Origin: Meira nashicola
Lineage: Eukaryota > Basidiomycota > Exobasidiomycetes > Exobasidiales > Brachybasidiaceae
Direction: 5' to 3'
Assembly (NCBI GenBank): GCA_001600355.1
Contig: BCJU01000004.1
Location: forward strand, 1,674,001-1,738,000
Length of the DNA stretch: 64,000 nucleotides
Below, one piece after another: positions 10,514-21,063 of this stretch. The first letter of the stretch is position 1. Every line of letters starts with the position of its first letter. The translations under genes were made by a program, and so were the position numbers. The notes below the pieces were generated by a model. It was not told where the DNA came from. It did not search any database and saw nothing but the letters and a program-made list of their open reading frames with translations.

Positions 10514-11185
10514 TCGGGGAAAAATAATTCTTTTTATTTCATTCTTGTACATCTTGCCAAAAAAGAAATCATGTTTTTATAGCGCAGCACGCAAAACGTA
10601 TACTTTATTTTCGCTACAGTCCTACCATTAAAAATTTTCAATGTATCCAAACAAAGTACTTTATCGTACCTACATCAGAATAAACGCTCATTAGCGGTAA
10701 ATGGTGTGAACATTGATTGCATCTCAATAACATTCTTCAATTTCTGTTTTCAAAAGTTTAAATTTTTTGATGCTATTGATGATATAAAAAATACAAAAGA
10801 AAGTCGTTCGTGTATATGATGACAGTCGTTTGTATATATCGACTTTGTAAATGAGGAAAAACCCAATCAGATGTAGATTCCAGAAGAAGGACGAGTATTG
10901 GCGACTAGCTGGATATTAAAGGGAGAATGTGCGAAAACATAAGAGTAATACAGATAGATATACAGACGTCGTCGACGACACAGAAGCGTGTATTATATGT
11001 GGTGCTGACCAGACGTCCGTTTATTGTAGGAGTCGGTTGCGTCGAGACGATAGATTAAAAGAACCCGAGAGAAAGGTGACCCGTCACAAGGTACATGAAA
11101 GAGATGAGATCCGTTTATGTCAAATCCCTTGGATATATGAATGTGCGTTTGAAAATGAGAGATAGAAGAAAACTTTTTGCTTTTT
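10514..11185. other. Convergent 3' intergenic region
   Basis: This lies between the stop of SEC24 and the stop of the C2H2 gene, so it should hold both 3' UTRs. It has AT-rich tracts. The short ORFs at 10929-11165 and 10993-11217 show no recognisable domain. Confidence 0.6.
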
Positions 11186-12598
11186 TTAGTTTCCTTCGCC
11201 TCCGATGCGATGAGCAACTAATTGATATTTGTGACGTGCTCTTTGATGTTGTGTGCAATTGTCACGTCGAGTAAATGTTGCATGACAGCCTTCGTGAGGA
11301 CATTCGAAAGGCCTCAAACAGTCATGAATGCGGCTATGTCTGCGTGCATGACCGCTCGTGCTGAAATGCTTTTCACAGCCTGTATGAGGACACATGTGAC
11401 GCATTTGTCCTGCTTCACCCGTTCGTACATCGACGGCGTCAGATAACACACCCGGCGCAGGAGGTACAATGACCTTACTGATCATTCCCTTGCCGGAACC
11501 ATGACCATTGCTGTGCATACGAGCAGCGGAAGTAGAGTGTGGAGATGTATCCTTTTCTGAATTAGCGGATGCTGCTGCAAGATCATGTACAGCAAGCTTC
11601 ATTGAGGCATTCGACAACCCACGCACTCGTCGAGTCTTTGCACCGTTGGTCAAGATTGCCTGACCATAAAGACGAGGCGAAGGGGCTTGTTGATTGTGAG
11701 GTGCAGGCATGCCATTTACAGAAGATTGCAAACAATTCATCGCGTTCATATCGTGCGCATTCATATGAGACATCATATTACCGTTGTTGTTGAAGGGATC
11801 AATGTATGCCATATTAGATCCATATTGGTATTCGTTCGAGAAATTTTGAGATCCATGTTGCATCGCTTGCATTCCGTTGTTGTCCATCGAAGCGTACGAA
11901 CCATATCCGCTCGACAACGACGAATTTTGGCCAGATGCATTGGAAGAAGAGCCATTATTGCTCGCTGATTGTCTTCGATCGCCTGCATAATCAAGATCCA
12001 ACATTCTCATTGTCTCGGGAGAAGCATGCGTGAGGTCATGATCAGGCAAATTTGACGATGTGGTAATCGTTGATGAATGCAGATGATCCCCACTGCTCGA
12101 CGTATTAGACGGAGAGCGTTGTCCTGTGATGTCTGTTTCTGATGTGCGAACATGCAATAATTCAAGCTCTTTGTTTTTAGCATTCAATCTACGTTGCCAA
12201 AGAGGTTCGGTTTGTGATCGGTCAACGACGGGCATAGGATGATTTGAACGCACCTTGCTTTGCGCATTTACACCGTCAATATCATTGTTGAAAGACTGAA
12301 CTTTATTGTCGTGAACGGTATTGTCCCAAAGATTTGTTCCACTGAGATTATTGAGCTGCGAGAAGTCAACATTTTGCGATTTGGTCAGCTGTCCCGAGAT
12401 ATCCCACGTAGTCGGGTCCCCATTAAGAGACAATTGTAATGAATGTTGCCATGACAAATCGGCCGAAGGGTTGTAGTCCATGGTTTGAGACATCTTTGTG
12501 AAGGAGATAGGCCAGTTGAACTCGCCACCAAAATCGTACAATTCCTTCTTCTGTGATAAATCGATCTGATTAAAGTTTTCCTGATATAGAGCTGGCAT
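11186..12598 (-). CDS. C2H2 zinc-finger transcription factor (Nrg1-like fingers)
   Basis: This 470-residue protein is Ser/Asn/Gln-rich for about 390 residues and ends in two tandem C2H2 fingers at roughly 400-455. The first reads CPHTGCEKHFSTSGHARRHSRIH and the second is C-x4-C-x12-H-x4-H with RRDNCTQH. The combination TSGH-x2-RH-x-RIH followed by R-x-DNC-x-QH resembles yeast Nrg1/Nrg2 repressors and related fungal regulators. The linker (DCLRPFE) is not the classical TGEKP. Fingers at the very C-terminus and a disordered N-terminal effector region fit a DNA-binding regulator, but targets cannot be read from the sequence. It has an unusually long upstream region of 2.15 kb, as is common for regulatory genes. 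Confidence 0.8.
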   Translation of the reverse strand: MPALYQENFNQIDLSQKKELYDFGGEFNWPISFTKMSQTMDYNPSADLSWQHSLQLSLNGDPTTWDISGQLTKSQNVDFSQLNNLSGTNLWDNTVHDNKVQSFNNDIDGVNAQSKVRSNHPMPVVDRSQTEPLWQRRLNAKNKELELLHVRTSETDITGQRSPSNTSSSGDHLHSSTITTSSNLPDHDLTHASPETMRMLDLDYAGDRRQSASNNGSSSNASGQNSSLSSGYGSYASMDNNGMQAMQHGSQNFSNEYQYGSNMAYIDPFNNNGNMMSHMNAHDMNAMNCLQSSVNGMPAPHNQQAPSPRLYGQAILTNGAKTRRVRGLSNASMKLAVHDLAAASANSEKDTSPHSTSAARMHSNGHGSGKGMISKVIVPPAPGVLSDAVDVRTGEAGQMRHMCPHTGCEKHFSTSGHARRHSRIHDCLRPFECPHEGCHATFTRRDNCTQHQRARHKYQLVAHRIGGEGN

Positions 12599-14751
12599 GA
12601 GAAAGATTTGATAGAATATTCCTCAAAAAGAGAGCTTGGTGCGATAAAGCTCTTGACAGAATAGTCGTTATGTTCTTTCAGATCAAGATTTATCGAAACT
12701 GATCTAGAACAGAATGTGTTGTCGTTAAATTGGAAGATGAAGGAGAGACGACGGTCGGATAAATCGATGAGATGAAAAGATCTCTTAAAATCGAGTAATC
12801 GTATCGGAGTGATGCTTTTCCACGTCGAAGAGAGTAGAAAGCGTACACCAATAGAGATAGCTATGAAATCTCACCACTATTATGTACGAATTGGTACTGC
12901 CGGTGAGAGAAGTTGTGTCGTGTTTTCAGTAAATAATGACCATTTACTGACGACTTCGGAAAAATAAGCCAGAATTGTGGCATACAATGGTGGTTGTGAT
13001 GAGGATGCATATGCTAGATCTAACGTGTATAATGAATAGCCATTGTGTTCATCTCATACACAGCACGCACGCTTCGGGGAACAGATTTTCCCTCCGACTA
13101 CTTTTCGCACACACGCCACCGGAGCATTGCTCGTTTGTACATAAAATGCACCTTTTTTTTTCTCATGCATCCAACAGCGAAAAACATGTGTACATATCCC
13201 GCAATTCGTGCAATTGAGCCCTGGGGTGTATCTGCACGATTGGAAAATATGGGAACGAAGGTGAATATGTTTGTGCGCACGCACGTAGCGCGCGCGTGAG
13301 TGTGAACTGCAAACGTTTACCAGATTTTAGGGCGCTTTTTCAGTAATTTTTTTTTATCACGCTTTTTGCCTCATGAGCGGCAGCGAACAGATCCAAAATT
13401 ATGGAAATTAAACAACAGCATTTATGCTGCAGAAGATATATTCTTTTTCAAGAAAAAAAAGGAAATGCATGCACGCCAAAATTAATCATTAAAGAATAAA
13501 AAGACTTTGAAATTTAGACACATCTTTCGGAGATTGAAATAAAACTTGGCTTGGTCTATTTGTATATCAAAGAAGGTATGGGGTATGTTGTTTCATGACG
13601 AACACTTCTCGATCACCAATAAATTGATCAAACATGATCTACTTAATTCCGAAAACTGATCAAAGACTTTATCCTGTTTTTATAGCGATCAATCATCGCA
13701 TGTTTTGTGGTTTGAATGCTAAATTTATACGTTAATCATTACGGCAAATCGGATCTCCTGCTTCGGGCGAATTTGAGAACACAATTAAGCTTTACTGACT
13801 TCTTGAATTTCTCTAGAAAGGCAAGGGAGAGATGCCATGTTACATTATTAAGCAATATAACGTAATATCTCTTTTCTCTTGGGTTGAGCAGTGGTTGTGG
13901 CAATTAGCGCGTTAAAAACGATCATCTTGCAGCTCTGCTCTTTTGCTGCAAGATTGGCTTTCGCGCTGAACAAGATAGAACCTCACCGGTCAGGCACACA
14001 CATCGCCTGTATGCCTGCATAAGGACGAATAGATTCTCACCAAAGATCAAAGTTTATTCACTTCAATTTCGACAGTCAAACTTGCTCGAATCTTTGTAGG
14101 CCAGATGTGCAAACAGAATAGCAAAGAAAGTATCTGCATCCGGAATTTGATTAACAGAAATTTCTCAACGTAACAAGCGATTTTTAAGCCTGTAGACTTC
14201 TCCGCATTCCGCGTTCAAAAGGCACACACGCTACTTTCCACTACAGCGCCAAATCCAAATCAAAATTGTCGAACATCAGATCAGACTAGCGCCAAATGCA
14301 ATGCAAGAATTTCTATTGCAACAAGGTACGAAATCACTCTATCTACAGAAGCGGTGTTTTAAAAACCGATAAAAGGTGATATTTTTAGTACTACGTATGT
14401 ATATGCAATAGCAGATCTAATTTTCATCTTAATAGATTTCGATCATACCACTTTTACCTAGACTTGCTTTCGTCTCCCATGGTAGGTGGAGTCCATTCTG
14501 AATCAAAGAAAGCCGAAGAGCACGCTAAAATCGATCAGTTACTACATTTAACCTTATTGACATGTCGGAGATAGAATTAAAGCTGAAATCTAGAAGCACC
14601 GCACCTCTAAAATTCTAGAGTGCGTTTCGGAGAGACCGATAATTATTTAAAGCTTACTGTGTATTCTAGATACAGAACGAATATTTATGTATAAATTGAT
14701 AAAAATACATTAAATGCAGAGATCTCGAATGACGATGCTAATTAGACGCAT
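12599..14751. promoter_or_regulatory. Long intergenic region upstream of the C2H2 gene
   Basis: This stretch of 2.15 kb has no ORF that resembles a protein. As both neighbours are on the minus strand, most of it is probably promoter and 5' leader of the C2H2 factor, with the 3' end of the RING gene at the far right. It contains alternating purine-pyrimidine runs (GCACGCACGTAGCGCGCGCG at 13278-13297), TGCATGCA near 13465, and several A/T homopolymers. No tRNA-like box was seen. Confidence 0.5.
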
Positions 14752-16614
14752 TCATGTGTTCGGTCTTGGTGATCCGTCCACGTTTTCATCTTCTCCTGAA
14801 GGTAAAATTGCTCTTTGACAAACTGGACAACGGCCGCTAACGGCCGTAAGCCATTGGTCAACGCACTGTTTATGCATCACGTGTCCACATCTTAACAATC
14901 GCAATGGTTCAGGTTCTTCAATGATCCTTTGTGTTGCCTCTTCTTCTTTTGATATTTCATCCTTGGGCTGTTCTTCCACTTCTCTTGCCGAACGGCTCTC
15001 GCCAGTAGCTTCTACCGGATTGGGAGGCACTTCATCTTCTCCTTTACTTACGTTTCCATCTTGATTGCTGCTCTCACCCACCCGTACCTCTTCGTAATCA
15101 CTTAAACAGATAGGACAAGTGGCCCGATGAGCAGGAATAGGATATAATGGATACTTTGTTTTAAAACTTCCTCCCCCACCACTTTGGCAGGTATCTTCCA
15201 TCTTGTTTGTTCTTAAACTTGCACTTGACTCTTCCCTTCTTGAGAGACCGATCAAGCGCCCCAATCGCCTTCTTTTTTGTTGTTGCGGCTGTTGCTTCTG
15301 TTCCGATCCTTGTTGAGTTTCTACTGTCGCATGCGTTGGAACTTCAACAGTACTGTCCGGCAGAGCAGCTTCTACATCTGCGTTCGTATTTACAAATGAC
15401 GTTTCTGCCTGTCCTGTCTTGTTGCCCATGTTCATCAATGCAAGATCTGCACTCTCTCCATCTAATACATTGACTTTTGAGTCCGCCTTGTTAATCGGAG
15501 CGTTTAGGATCGCTTCAGACTTCTTCTCTTCGTTTCCTTCCGCAGGCGTGTAATAGACAATTCTCGAATGTTTTTCAATATCATCTTGACTGATCTTCCC
15601 TGTTTCAGGATGAATGTCGCGTTGCGGTAGTCGATGTGCCAATCCTAAAGCGCTCAAACAAGCGATCAAAAGAGGCAAGAAGAATACGACCAAGAATACC
15701 ATAAGAGCAACTTCCAAAATAATCACGTACGTAATACTGAGCATAGCAATGCATGTAAAGAATAGCGGTCGACTATCAGCAGGTTGATGACTGCATTCGA
15801 CACTTGTCCAAACGACATAATTACCCACAATAAATAATACGATGTGACAGAAACCCAAAAGATCGCCAAATTTGCCCATCTTTCTATCCAATCTTAATGA
15901 TCCAACCCGACGATTACGTTCACGTTCTGAAAGACCATCTGCTCCTTCTCTTCTTGCACGAGGTGAACGATGAGGTGAAAGTCCTAAGTAGAGATCAACA
16001 GGTAAGGAACACAAGACCCTTGCACAATGTAAGGTCAAATATACAAACATCCCTTCCGGGTCGCATTCTTCCGGAAAAGAGAATGAGTTTCCCAAAGAAG
16101 ATGGAAGAGCGAGAACTACTATACCCGCTACAACTTGTGCCACTGCGATCAAAAGACGTAAAATCAGAATCCATTTCCTGAAACGAGTCAAATTGCTAAA
16201 GCCACCCCAAGCATTGGTCAACAAATGCCTTCTGACGGAAATTGCTTCATTTTCACCGTCGTTAACAGGAATTTGATTGCTGCTGTTCAGACTCCTGTTC
16301 AGATTCCCGATTATTTCATTGTATAATATTGACCTTTCTTCTGTTGGCCTTTGGGCAGAAGATTCATTGCTTTGTTCACCTTCTTGAAGATGCGGTTGGG
16401 TATCATTGGTAGCGGAAGGAATGTCAGGCAAAGTTCTCTCGTTCTCTACATCAAGCGAAAGAGGATGCTCTTTCACTTCCATCAATTTGGAAGATGGTTC
16501 AATTGCAGTAATTTCTTCTTGCGCTTCAGTACTGCTCTGTCCAAGCTTTTGCGGCATTGTCAAACTTTCAATCGTTTTTTCATCTTGAATAAATGTTGTC
16601 GATTTCTCAGCCAT
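14752..16614 (-). CDS. Membrane RING-H2 E3 ubiquitin ligase
   Basis: This 620-residue protein begins at ATG 16614; the codon before it is TTG. An acidic N-terminal region of about 140 residues is followed by three to four hydrophobic segments between about 145 and 310 (for example ILILRLLIAVAQVVAGIVVL), then a cytosolic tail with a C-terminal RING. The RING ligands are CPIC near 496, CGHVMHKQC near 570 and CPVC shortly after, giving a C3H2C3 (RING-H2) pattern. The spacing between the second and third zinc ligands is 72 residues, well above the usual range, because of a Glu-rich insertion. The topology resembles fungal and plant membrane RING-H2 ligases of endomembranes. The substrate is unknown. 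It is divergent from CUS2. Confidence 0.85.
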   Translation of the reverse strand: MAEKSTTFIQDEKTIESLTMPQKLGQSSTEAQEEITAIEPSSKLMEVKEHPLSLDVENERTLPDIPSATNDTQPHLQEGEQSNESSAQRPTEERSILYNEIIGNLNRSLNSSNQIPVNDGENEAISVRRHLLTNAWGGFSNLTRFRKWILILRLLIAVAQVVAGIVVLALPSSLGNSFSFPEECDPEGMFVYLTLHCARVLCSLPVDLYLGLSPHRSPRARREGADGLSERERNRRVGSLRLDRKMGKFGDLLGFCHIVLFIVGNYVVWTSVECSHQPADSRPLFFTCIAMLSITYVIILEVALMVFLVVFFLPLLIACLSALGLAHRLPQRDIHPETGKISQDDIEKHSRIVYYTPAEGNEEKKSEAILNAPINKADSKVNVLDGESADLALMNMGNKTGQAETSFVNTNADVEAALPDSTVEVPTHATVETQQGSEQKQQPQQQKRRRLGRLIGLSRREESSASLRTNKMEDTCQSGGGGSFKTKYPLYPIPAHRATCPICLSDYEEVRVGESSNQDGNVSKGEDEVPPNPVEATGESRSAREVEEQPKDEISKEEEATQRIIEEPEPLRLLRCGHVMHKQCVDQWLTAVSGRCPVCQRAILPSGEDENVDGSPRPNT

Positions 16615-17121
16615 CAATACCGTTGCGGAATAAAGACGTGTGTTACCTTGTTTCCAGATGAATGCTTGGTCAATGAATGTCTTGCTTGTGTGTGTTTATG
16701 ATGGCAATGACTCTATATTTGCAAAAGAGATGAATTGATGAAAGTGGTGTAAAGTAGGAGAAATGAAGGTAGTGACAAAATTCAGTAATGATGAGATGAT
16801 TGTAAAGATACACATTCAAAAAATTGGAACAATTAAGCCCCGGAGGTCCTCATTCGATAAAAGGCTGTGTCGTGCTCAGCAGCACAAGAGCCGGAATTTT
16901 TGGTTTACGCGTAATTTAACAATGGTGCATAGACTGCATAAGCAAAAGTGCCAAGAAAAATAATCCTGCCCAGAGAAATAAAATAAAGCTTAAGCTTCAG
17001 TTGCACGCTAATCTCAACCGGGCCATACATGCGGTTCATAGTATCAACCATCTTTTATACTCCACAGAAGCAGATTCTTTTGACATTCGATACACATGCA
17101 AAGATTGCTCATTGCACAGCC
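16615..17121. promoter_or_regulatory. Divergent promoter, RING-H2 gene and CUS2
   Basis: There is no credible ORF apart from an in-frame upstream extension of CUS2 from 17029. One ACGCGT (MCB-type hexamer) lies at 16907-16912. Confidence 0.45.
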
Positions 17122-18474
17122 ATGGCATCCACTTCTACGCAAGAGCTGAATAGGACGATAGCATCAATACTTACAGCTCCAAAACCGTTGTTTGCACCTC
17201 CTAAACATAAAAAGCAAATAAGAAACGGTGGAAGTACAGAGAATGCATTTGATGAAGAAGATGAAAGAATCTATTTTGATAAGCAAACTGGAACATGGAA
17301 ATGCGAACCGGATGCAGAGGATGATATCGAGCTTGAGTGGAGTGATGATCAACGATCATGGGTGCCTGTCTTGGATGATGAACTATTACGTGAACAACAA
17401 GCAGCATATAGAGTAGAAGGTGTAGATGAAGATCAACCTGCAGGACCTTTACTACGGCAGAAGCAAAAGAAACGACAAAGAAGTCCAAACGAAGATAGAT
17501 CAAGCAAGCAACAAAAGAAAAGGATAAATACATCTGTGTATGTATCCGGATTACCTTTAGATTGTACAAAGGACGAAGTTGTGAAAGTATTCTCTCGCTA
17601 TGGCGTTCTGAATGAAGATGATGAAGGTGAAGCAAAGGTGAAAATGTATGCTGATACAAAGACGGGAATGTTTAAAGGAGAAGCATTGGTAACTTATTTT
17701 AAACAAGAAAGTGTTGAATTGGCTATCAATGTTTTGGATGAAAGTTGCTTACGTGCAGCAGAAGGCAGAACTACCCCGATCATGCGTGTCATGCAGGCTG
17801 AATTCGGTAATGAAAAGCAAAAAGGAGGAGATGAAGTGGATAAAGCAAAGCATGAGGCTGCAATTGGTCAAGCTAATGAAGGTCTAACATCAAACGTGAA
17901 CTCTACCAACACTCAGCGAACAATGTCTCAAGCTGACAAGAAGCGAGCCCAGAAACGATATGCAAAAATGAATAATAAATTACTGGATTGGGATTCAGAC
18001 TCAGAACAAGAAAGGGAAGATTTGGCAAACGCTCAATCTCAAACAGTCATAGCAGTACAGCAGCCAGAGAATATCAGACAAGTTTGTTTACGAAGGATGT
18101 TCACAATTGCAGAATTAGAAGAAGATCCGACATTATTGCTAGACTTGAAAGAAGATGTTCGGGAAGAATGTGAATCTTTAGGAAAGGTGACAAATGTGAT
18201 CTTATGGGATAAAGAACCTGAAGGTATAATGACCATCAAATTCGCCCAAAATTCATCAGCATTAGAATGTGTACAAAAGATGGATGGCAGATTCTTTGGC
18301 GGTCGACAAATAATTGCACATCTCTTACCCGGTAAACCTAAATTTCGACGTTCAGATCGAGATATTGAAGACGTAGAAGATGAAGATGAAACGATTGCAG
18401 GTGATCAAGCAGGGCAAGCTAACGAAGAACAAAAGAGGAAAGATGCATTCGGTGAATGGCTTGAAGGGCAGTAA
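17122..18474 (+). CDS. CUS2: U2 snRNP assembly factor CUS2 / Tat-SF1 homologue
   Basis: This 450-residue protein has an N-terminal segment with YFDKQTGTWKC and W-rich acidic sequence, a first RRM from about 137 to 225 (TSVYVSGLPLDCTKDEV), a linker with LLDWDSDSE, and a second RRM of the U2AF-homology-motif type at about 320-405. That domain includes the R-x-F signature (R390-F391-F392 in DGRFFGG), which binds tryptophan-containing ligand motifs of SF3B1/Hsh155. Yeast Cus2 helps U2 snRNA fold and is displaced by Prp5 in prespliceosome formation; human Tat-SF1 is the orthologue. I chose the ATG at 17122 because its context (GCCATGG) is strong; an in-frame ATG at 17029 in poor context would add 31 residues without domain content. 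The C-terminus is acidic. Confidence 0.9.
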   Translation: MASTSTQELNRTIASILTAPKPLFAPPKHKKQIRNGGSTENAFDEEDERIYFDKQTGTWKCEPDAEDDIELEWSDDQRSWVPVLDDELLREQQAAYRVEGVDEDQPAGPLLRQKQKKRQRSPNEDRSSKQQKKRINTSVYVSGLPLDCTKDEVVKVFSRYGVLNEDDEGEAKVKMYADTKTGMFKGEALVTYFKQESVELAINVLDESCLRAAEGRTTPIMRVMQAEFGNEKQKGGDEVDKAKHEAAIGQANEGLTSNVNSTNTQRTMSQADKKRAQKRYAKMNNKLLDWDSDSEQEREDLANAQSQTVIAVQQPENIRQVCLRRMFTIAELEEDPTLLLDLKEDVREECESLGKVTNVILWDKEPEGIMTIKFAQNSSALECVQKMDGRFFGGRQIIAHLLPGKPKFRRSDRDIEDVEDEDETIAGDQAGQANEEQKRKDAFGEWLEGQ

Positions 18475-18849
18475 AATTAAATCATTTGTCTTAAATACAT
18501 TGTACTATTAATTGGACAGAAGATCAACATTGGCTTACTAATCTGGCTAGAAACAGAACACGACCGCGTAAATAAGAATCTATCTATTCTAGTCAATACA
18601 TGCACGCATTGAGACGCGAAAGACGCGTCCATTTACGCGTTTCGCTTGAGCGTGTAAAGTGCTCTCATTTAATTTAAGCAAAGGGAAGGGAAGGAGAAGG
18701 CGAGTGTGCTGCAATGTGTTGCATTTCTTCACTTGCATGCAATACATTCTCAAAGCATTTATTCGTGTAAAAAACCTGTACGATACACTACCACCTTTTG
18801 AGAGAATCTTTTGTTAACATTCCACCACCACAAAAACACTCCTCTCACA
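18475..18849. promoter_or_regulatory. MCM5 upstream region
   Basis: This 375 bp region between the CUS2 stop and the MCM5 ATG has no ORF of note. It contains the MCB/SCB-like cluster listed separately and a purine-rich run near 18679-18702. Confidence 0.55.
18613..18640. promoter_or_regulatory. MCB/SCB-like cell-cycle element cluster
   Basis: Two exact ACGCGT hexamers (18623-18628 and 18635-18640) sit next to a CGCGAAA (SCB-type) site at about 18614-18620, all within 28 bp and about 210 bp upstream of the MCM5 start. In yeasts these are the recognition sequences of MBF and SBF, which drive G1/S genes including MCM genes. Binding here is inferred from sequence and position. Confidence 0.6.
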
Positions 18850-21063
18850 ATGTCGATGGCAGCAGGCTTTGATACAGGCCGAATCTATTCGGCCCAAGTA
18901 TTAGCAGGAAATGAAGATTCAAGAGCGCCTGAAGCACCTGTTCAAATCGAACAAAGTTTATTCGAATTCATTCAAAGGTTTAGAATGGGAAATGATTATG
19001 TTTATCGTGATAGATTACGTGCAAATTTATTAGCAAAACAATTTGTAATTGACGTTCAATTAGAACATGTTCAATTATGGAGTAATGCTTTAGCACAATC
19101 TTTTCGTGAAACGCCAGGAGAGATGTTACCTTTATTCGAAGCAGCAGCAAAAAGGAGCGCAAATGCGATCTTATATCCAATTTCAACTAAAGGTGAAATT
19201 CGTGGTGTAACTCCAGACGTACAAGTAACATTACGATCAGGTGCAAATTTGATCGGAATGCGTGATCTTCATGCCGATTCTATTGCACATCTTGTTCGTT
19301 TACCAGGTATCGTTGTTGGAGCATCAACTTTCTCTTCTCGTGCTACTAATCTCAGTTTGATGTGTAGAGATTGCAAAACGGTCAAAATGATGCCAATCGT
19401 TGGCGGTTTTGGTGGTTTCACTTTACCACGTTATTGTGATGCTACTCGTATTGCTGGAGAAAAGTGTAGTACAGATCCTTACGTGATCTTACACGATAAA
19501 TGCAAATTTGTCGATACACAAACGATCAAATTACAAGAAGCTCCTGATATGGTTCCCGTTGGAGAATTACCAAGACATATGTTACTCTCTGCCGATCGTG
19601 CATTATGTGGACGTGTTGTTCCTGGAGCAAGAATAATTGCAACCGGTGTTTATTCTACTTTCAATAGTAACAAAGGAGCAAGAGGTGCAGGTGCAGTTTC
19701 TTTACGAACACCTTATCTTCGTGTTTTAGGTTTAGAAATTGATGCAGAAGGTGCGGCTGGCAGAGGTGTTGCACGTATGTTCTCTGCTGCAGAAGAAGAT
19801 GAATTTAATCGGATGAGTAGAACTCCTGATTTATACGAAAAGATTTCTGCAAGTATTGCACCGAGTATCTTCGGTAATAAAGATATCAAGAAATCCGTCG
19901 CTTGTTTATTATTCGGAGGAAGCAAGAAAGTTTTACCTGACGGAATGCGATTACGTGGAGATATTAACGTTTTACTTTTGGGTGACCCGGGTACGGCAAA
20001 ATCGCAATTGTTGAAATTTGTCGAAAAAGTTGCACCAATTGCAGTTTATACTTCAGGAAAAGGTAGTAGTGCTGCCGGTTTAACAGCTTCAGTTCAAAGA
20101 GATGTCAATTCACGTGAATTTTATTTGGAAGGTGGCGCAATGGTTCTTGCTGATGGAGGTGTTGTTTGTATTGATGAATTTGACAAGATGCGTGATGAAG
20201 ATCGTGTCGCAATTCACGAAGCAATGGAACAACAAACGATTTCTATCGCAAAAGCAGGAATTACAACAATTTTAAACTCAAGAACATCCGTTTTAGCTGC
20301 TGCAAATCCAGTATTTGGTCGTTATGATGATATGAAATCACCAGGAGAAAATATTGATTTTCAAACTACAATCTTATCAAGATTTGATATGATTTATATC
20401 GTTAAAGATGAGCATGATGAAGCACGTGATAGAACGATTGCAAGACATGTGATGAACATTCATATGAATAAACCTACTAATCAAGGAGATGCTGATGCTA
20501 ATGCAGCCGCACAAGGAGAGATTGATATCGAAGATCTTAAAAGATATGTTTCTTATGCAAAGACAAGATGTGCACCTCGATTAAGTCCTGAAGCTTCAGA
20601 GAAATTATCAAGTCATTATGTTTCATTACGTAAACAAGTTGCACAAGTAGAAAGGGATAATAACGAAAGAAGTAGTATTCCAATCACAGTACGTCAATTA
20701 GAAGCTATCATTCGAACGAGTGAAAGTTTGGCAAAGATGACATTAAACACAACCGTAAAAGAAGAGCACGTTGATGAAGCGATCCGATTATTCAAATTAA
20801 GTACGATGAATGCTGTTCAAGCAGGTAATGTTGACGGAATGACTCGTGGTGAATTACAAGAAGAAGTGAATAAATTAGATCGTGATATTCGTAGAAGGCT
20901 ACCTATCGGATGGTCAACAAGTGCAGCAAAATTACGTGGTGAATTTGTTGAATCACAAGGATATACACAACATGCTCTCGATAGAGCTTTATGGATCTTA
21001 GAAAAAAGAGACGTCATTCGATTCTCTAATCAACGTAAAACTGTCACGCGAACAGGAGTTTGA
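18850..21063 (+). CDS. MCM5: Replicative helicase subunit Mcm5
   Basis: This 737-residue MCM protein starts RIYSAQVLAG and has FEFIQRFRM-x4-VYRDRLR, which is typical of Mcm5 among the six Mcm2-7 paralogues. A C4 zinc-binding element (CRDC ... YC ... KC) precedes the AAA+ core, with Walker A GDPGTAKS (378-385), Walker B IDEFD (441-445) and arginine finger SRFD (510-513). A C-terminal winged-helix region follows. As part of the CMG helicase it forms the Mcm2/5 gate and unwinds DNA at replication forks. Length matches the family (yeast 775, human 734). The start is ATG 18850 (MSMAAGFD), the first ATG in frame; upstream only a TTG is in frame. No intron. Confidence 0.97.
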   Translation: MSMAAGFDTGRIYSAQVLAGNEDSRAPEAPVQIEQSLFEFIQRFRMGNDYVYRDRLRANLLAKQFVIDVQLEHVQLWSNALAQSFRETPGEMLPLFEAAAKRSANAILYPISTKGEIRGVTPDVQVTLRSGANLIGMRDLHADSIAHLVRLPGIVVGASTFSSRATNLSLMCRDCKTVKMMPIVGGFGGFTLPRYCDATRIAGEKCSTDPYVILHDKCKFVDTQTIKLQEAPDMVPVGELPRHMLLSADRALCGRVVPGARIIATGVYSTFNSNKGARGAGAVSLRTPYLRVLGLEIDAEGAAGRGVARMFSAAEEDEFNRMSRTPDLYEKISASIAPSIFGNKDIKKSVACLLFGGSKKVLPDGMRLRGDINVLLLGDPGTAKSQLLKFVEKVAPIAVYTSGKGSSAAGLTASVQRDVNSREFYLEGGAMVLADGGVVCIDEFDKMRDEDRVAIHEAMEQQTISIAKAGITTILNSRTSVLAAANPVFGRYDDMKSPGENIDFQTTILSRFDMIYIVKDEHDEARDRTIARHVMNIHMNKPTNQGDADANAAAQGEIDIEDLKRYVSYAKTRCAPRLSPEASEKLSSHYVSLRKQVAQVERDNNERSSIPITVRQLEAIIRTSESLAKMTLNTTVKEEHVDEAIRLFKLSTMNAVQAGNVDGMTRGELQEEVNKLDRDIRRRLPIGWSTSAAKLRGEFVESQGYTQHALDRALWILEKRDVIRFSNQRKTVTRTGV

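Noticed and set aside
17029..17121. Upstream in-frame ATG of CUS2, adding 31 residues
   Set aside because: Start context is poor and the extra residues have no domain content; the GCCATGG start at 17122 is stronger.
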